From Bugulina stolonifera (taxonomy: Eukaryota; Bryozoa; Gymnolaemata; Cheilostomatida; Bugulidae), in assembly GCA_935421135.1 (NCBI GenBank), contig OW285196.1, forward strand, positions 12,521,001-12,585,000: 64,000 nucleotides of DNA, written 5' to 3'. The position numbers and the translations under genes were made by a program. Position 1 is the first letter of the stretch; each line of letters opens with the position of its first letter. Below, one piece after another: positions 61,401 to 64,000 of this stretch. Below the pieces are notes generated by a model that ran no database searches, had not been told where the DNA came from, and was given only the letters and a program-made list of their open reading frames with translations.

Positions 61401-63921
61401 ACTTCCGTTTTGAGCGAAGCCTAGGCCTCACTGTAATTAGAAATAAAGTTACAGATCCAATATAATCATATGGTAGATCAATATACAGATTGTAGTCTAA
61501 GCCATGAGTGCAACGGCCGAATGGATATTCTCATATCTTGCAATCTATTAGATGCCGACATTCTCAATATTGTATATTTAACTGATATGGAAACTAATTA
61601 CTAAGGGGCATGTTTATACATTGTGCAATGAGCTTGTGTATCTCAGTGAAGACGATGACCACCATTAGTACCCCATGGTCTATACTATATAAACTTGAAG
61701 CAAATAATAACCTGTCTTACCCACAGGAGATGGAGTTGTGTTTTCTTTCTCTGACACCGTGTCATCTGAGGATATATGCTGACAAGAAACATTAGCCATG
61801 ACCTGTCCTTGACCTGCTTGCAATAAACAAGAGTCATATACTTTAACTATTATCAAAAATAATGAGAATATTCACATGAAATGTGCAGGAAGATCGGCGT
61901 TGCAGCTGTACATCACAGTTTACCAAATATAATCGGGTTTTGCTAATTGTTAGTTTCGACCAATAATATTATTCTAAATCTATTAACAGGTTACCTTCGG
62001 CATTGTCCAGCATGAGCTCCATTTCTCTGATCTCTCCAAGAACAGCCTCTGCCATGCTTACTTGTCCTCCAGATGGAGATCTTTGAGGACTTGTTGGGGG
62101 AGTCTATAGTAGAACATTTTCATATAATATAAGAATGCATTTTGTGTTATGTAATAATTATGACCTGGCATATAACAAAATAAGCCTTGTAAGTAATTCT
62201 ATTACTACACCATAATTTTCAAATATACAAATAACTAATATGTAAAAATTCTCTCCAGTGACATGTCTATTTTATACAGCACCATTACAACCAAAGCAGG
62301 CTATTGCAGTTTCAAGTTTCCGCTCTGCACTTTTATTGCGTTATTGTATTATGAGTATTCATTGCATTATTTTATTAGATATTGCGTGGTGCTTACATGT
62401 ATATACTGACCATTTCATTGTCTCTCTGAACACTGATGCTATCTCTAGCCTGAGAACTGTGCCCCTGCATGCTTAGGTACTCCGCTATATGAGGACTGGC
62501 TTCCTTTAGCAACTGCTCACCTATACTCAGTGACACTTTCTCTGCTTGCAAATCAGGAGATTCTGCAACAGGGAACACAGTACCTGGTACATGTGTAACC
62601 GCAATACAGCTGATCTAATGATATACAAAATGTACATTCAAAGAACAAATAAAATGTACATACATCATAAACAAAATAATTATGTATTTCATATTTGAAT
62701 AAATTACATGTACCTTACACAGGAAATAGAAAAGACTCAACGGCAACTTTTAAACAATTAACCTTATGATTTTCTTAGACTGTACATAATTAATCCGTGT
62801 ATTGCAGATAAAACAGAAGAGTTGCCATTCTCTTTCCAAAAAATTATGCGGAAGACAGCCAAGTTGAAATAGACGCTTTACAGCCCATAAAAACCACTTT
62901 TAACTTGAAAACGCCAGGCAACAGCGTTCAGCTGTTTTGCTGATGTTTTTGTCTAGATCCCAAAATAATTGTACCTACCAGGCTCCAGTCCATTCAGTTC
63001 AACTTCAATCCTAGTGTTAGATGATGTGTATGTTGCACTAGGTTGGATGCCTTCGTCTACTGGTTCATTGTCCACTCCATACTCATCTACCTGCACTCCA
63101 CACTGATCTACCTGCGCTCCACACTGATCTACCTGCTCCTCAACTTGCTGCTGTCGGGTGTCTAAAGTATCCATTATCTGTATAGAGTAGTGATCCAGCA
63201 GCAGGGCCTCCCTTGTTCGGAACCTCATCCTATTCTCTGACCAGCTAATAGAAGAGTGTGAATCTTAATTATTCCAAACTTCCACAATATTAGTATGATG
63301 CCTGTAAACATAGATTTTATATTCCCTAGAAATATTCTAACCAGAGCAGAAGATTTTTCTATCATGGATTTGGACCCACCATATCTGAGGTTCAACCTGA
63401 GGTTCACAAGGGTGCGCAATTTGGTGTCTTCCAGCGTCTTGAGTGTCCTGGGAGAATGGTTGTAGGAGGAATGGACTCCTGCAGGTGTACACAGGTCTGA
63501 GAGGTACCAGCTGATGGGAGGACTGTTGTACAGCTGCTACATCGGACTCTCTGCAGTCTGAGCTAGCAGGTGCTTGTTCACCTACTACATCATGCTCAGT
63601 TTGTTGATCACCATTGTATACTGTAGAGCACGGCGATTCACCTGTACTCTCTATAACAATGTACATCACATAATTTTACCATTGGATTTTTAAATATTGT
63701 TTACCAGTTCCACATTATTTATTTACAACCAGCTTTTGTAAATTTATAGTGGCTAACAACTACATGTATTTGTCCCAAACCAGAAATACTTCTTTTTGTC
63801 ACTGTTTTACCTGAGTGTGGTGAAGTGGGCTCGTTCTCATAGTAGTCATTGATAGTATCTCCCCCATACACAGTCGACTGTTGCCCAGAGTAGACCGTAG
63901 ATCCTATCCCAGAGTAAATGT
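49497..63921 (-). CDS. Very large basic Ser/Thr-rich probable nuclear protein with PP1-docking motifs, C-terminal part
   Basis: Nineteen exons: 63921-63811, 63650-63342, 63236-62979, 62562-62411, 62103-61995, 61816-61721, 61430-61377, 60664-60527, 60275-60189, 60054-56345, 56071-55909, 55527-55414, 55219-55132, 54675-54480, 52562-52463, 52109-52038, 51262-51098, 50487-50322, 49566-49497 (stop). All phases agree and encode 2,052 residues. The 5' end lies beyond the right edge. I do not recognise the family. Visible: low-complexity Ser/Thr/Lys/Arg sequence, many SP/TP and SQ sites, basic patches (CKARKRNQASRSKVLKSRR, RPRLRSKRKYKGR), and two canonical protein-phosphatase-1 docking motifs, RVSF (56732-56743) then SILK (56603-56614). 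These suit a chromatin or mitotic scaffold. ELYS, RIF1, Ki-67/Repo-Man and KNL1 carry such motifs, but none matches in layout here. The junctions at 63342/63236 and 56345/56071 are the least certain. Confidence 0.8.
51853..52015. repeat. Two short minisatellites beside a 5' splice site (23-bp unit, four copies; 22-27-bp unit, three copies)
   Basis: ATACAAGTCATGTAGTAG recurs at 51931, 51954 and 51977, with a partial copy at 52000, a 23-bp period. AGATACAGYATATACATGTA recurs at 51853, 51875 and 51902. The first array begins about 25 bp inside the intron following exon 52109-52038. Confidence 0.88.
53483..53594 (-). mobile_element. tRNA-derived SINE fragment in an intron of the large gene
   Basis: Minus strand: GTGGTTTAGGAGTTGGGG (A-box-like), GACCCAGGTTCAAATTTC (B box GGTTCAAATT), then GGTGTTAGGAAGGGCATCCA, a tail segment I know from SINEs of several animal groups. 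It is inserted in sense orientation relative to the host gene. Confidence 0.7.
60798..61225 (+). mobile_element. tRNA-derived SINE, near full length, about 430 bp
   Basis: GGGTGGCACAGTTGGTGGC (A box, about 60806) is followed 40 bp later by GGTTGTGAGTTCAGACCC (B box, about 60846), then a body containing CACGCACGTTAAAGATCC and an A-rich tail (61200-61225, AACAAAAACAAAATAAAAAC). It lies in an intron of the large gene, antisense to it. It also creates a spurious 146-codon minus-strand frame that should not be annotated. ACATGT near both ends may be a remnant target-site duplication. Confidence 0.82.
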
Positions 63922-64000
63922 CTAGAATAATGTCAACAAAATATGCTGGAGTTGCAAACACAACAATTTGCTGCAAGTATCAATTAACATGTAGTCTACT
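63922..64000. other. Intron of the large gene at the window edge
   Basis: Intron sequence upstream (in gene direction) of the acceptor ATTCTAG at 63922. The remaining 5' exons lie outside the window. Confidence 0.6.

Overview
This is a gene-rich stretch of animal nuclear DNA. It is AT-rich, every gene is split by GT-AG introns (from under 100 bp to about 4 kb), and the products include an SLC6 neurotransmitter transporter pair and a TNF-type ligand, so the host is a metazoan. Gene spacing of about 0.7 to 6 kb, modest introns and tRNA-derived SINEs fit an invertebrate. A sponge or other early-branching lineage is possible, but the sequence alone does not settle it. Exon models were joined by hand. 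For the six genes whose start lies in the window, the exon lengths sum to an open frame. The two genes cut by the window edges also keep frame across every visible junction.

Layout, left to right. (1) 48-3873 (+): the 3' two-thirds of an SLC6 Na+/Cl- dependent transporter, running off the left edge. (2) 7349-18509 (-): a complete 16-exon, 730-residue SLC6 paralogue. The two face each other tail to tail, share intron positions and carry patches of almost identical exon sequence. Between them lie an exact 274-bp tandem duplication and older repeats. (3) 18510-24789: a gene-poor interval with two minisatellites, a perfect hairpin and a SINE. (4) 24790-28214 (-): MMAA/MeaB-type mitochondrial GTPase of the cobalamin-methylmalonyl-CoA mutase system, head to head with (5) 29287-35220 (+): ALG9 dolichol-P-mannose mannosyltransferase. 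(6) 35987-39384 (+): ceramide-1-phosphate transfer protein (CPTP/GLTP fold), tail to tail with (7) 40770-48448 (-): a type II membrane protein with a TNF-like C-terminal domain. (8) 49497 to beyond 63921 (-): the C-terminal 2,052 residues of a very large, low-complexity, basic, PP1-docking (RVSF plus SILK) probable nuclear protein, 3.7 kb of which is one exon. I do not recognise its family.

The genes form no evident pathway. The most unusual feature is structural. In three genes the end of an exon together with its 5' splice site has been copied in tandem into the intron, and at least four other introns carry 23-40 bp minisatellites close to their 5' splice site. Periods of 31-33 bp recur in unrelated genes. 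Mobile DNA includes a hAT-like element with a foldback core in an SLC6 intron, three tRNA-derived SINEs, a 214-bp near-perfect palindrome in a TNF-gene intron, and a small dispersed family built around GAGAGGACAACT.
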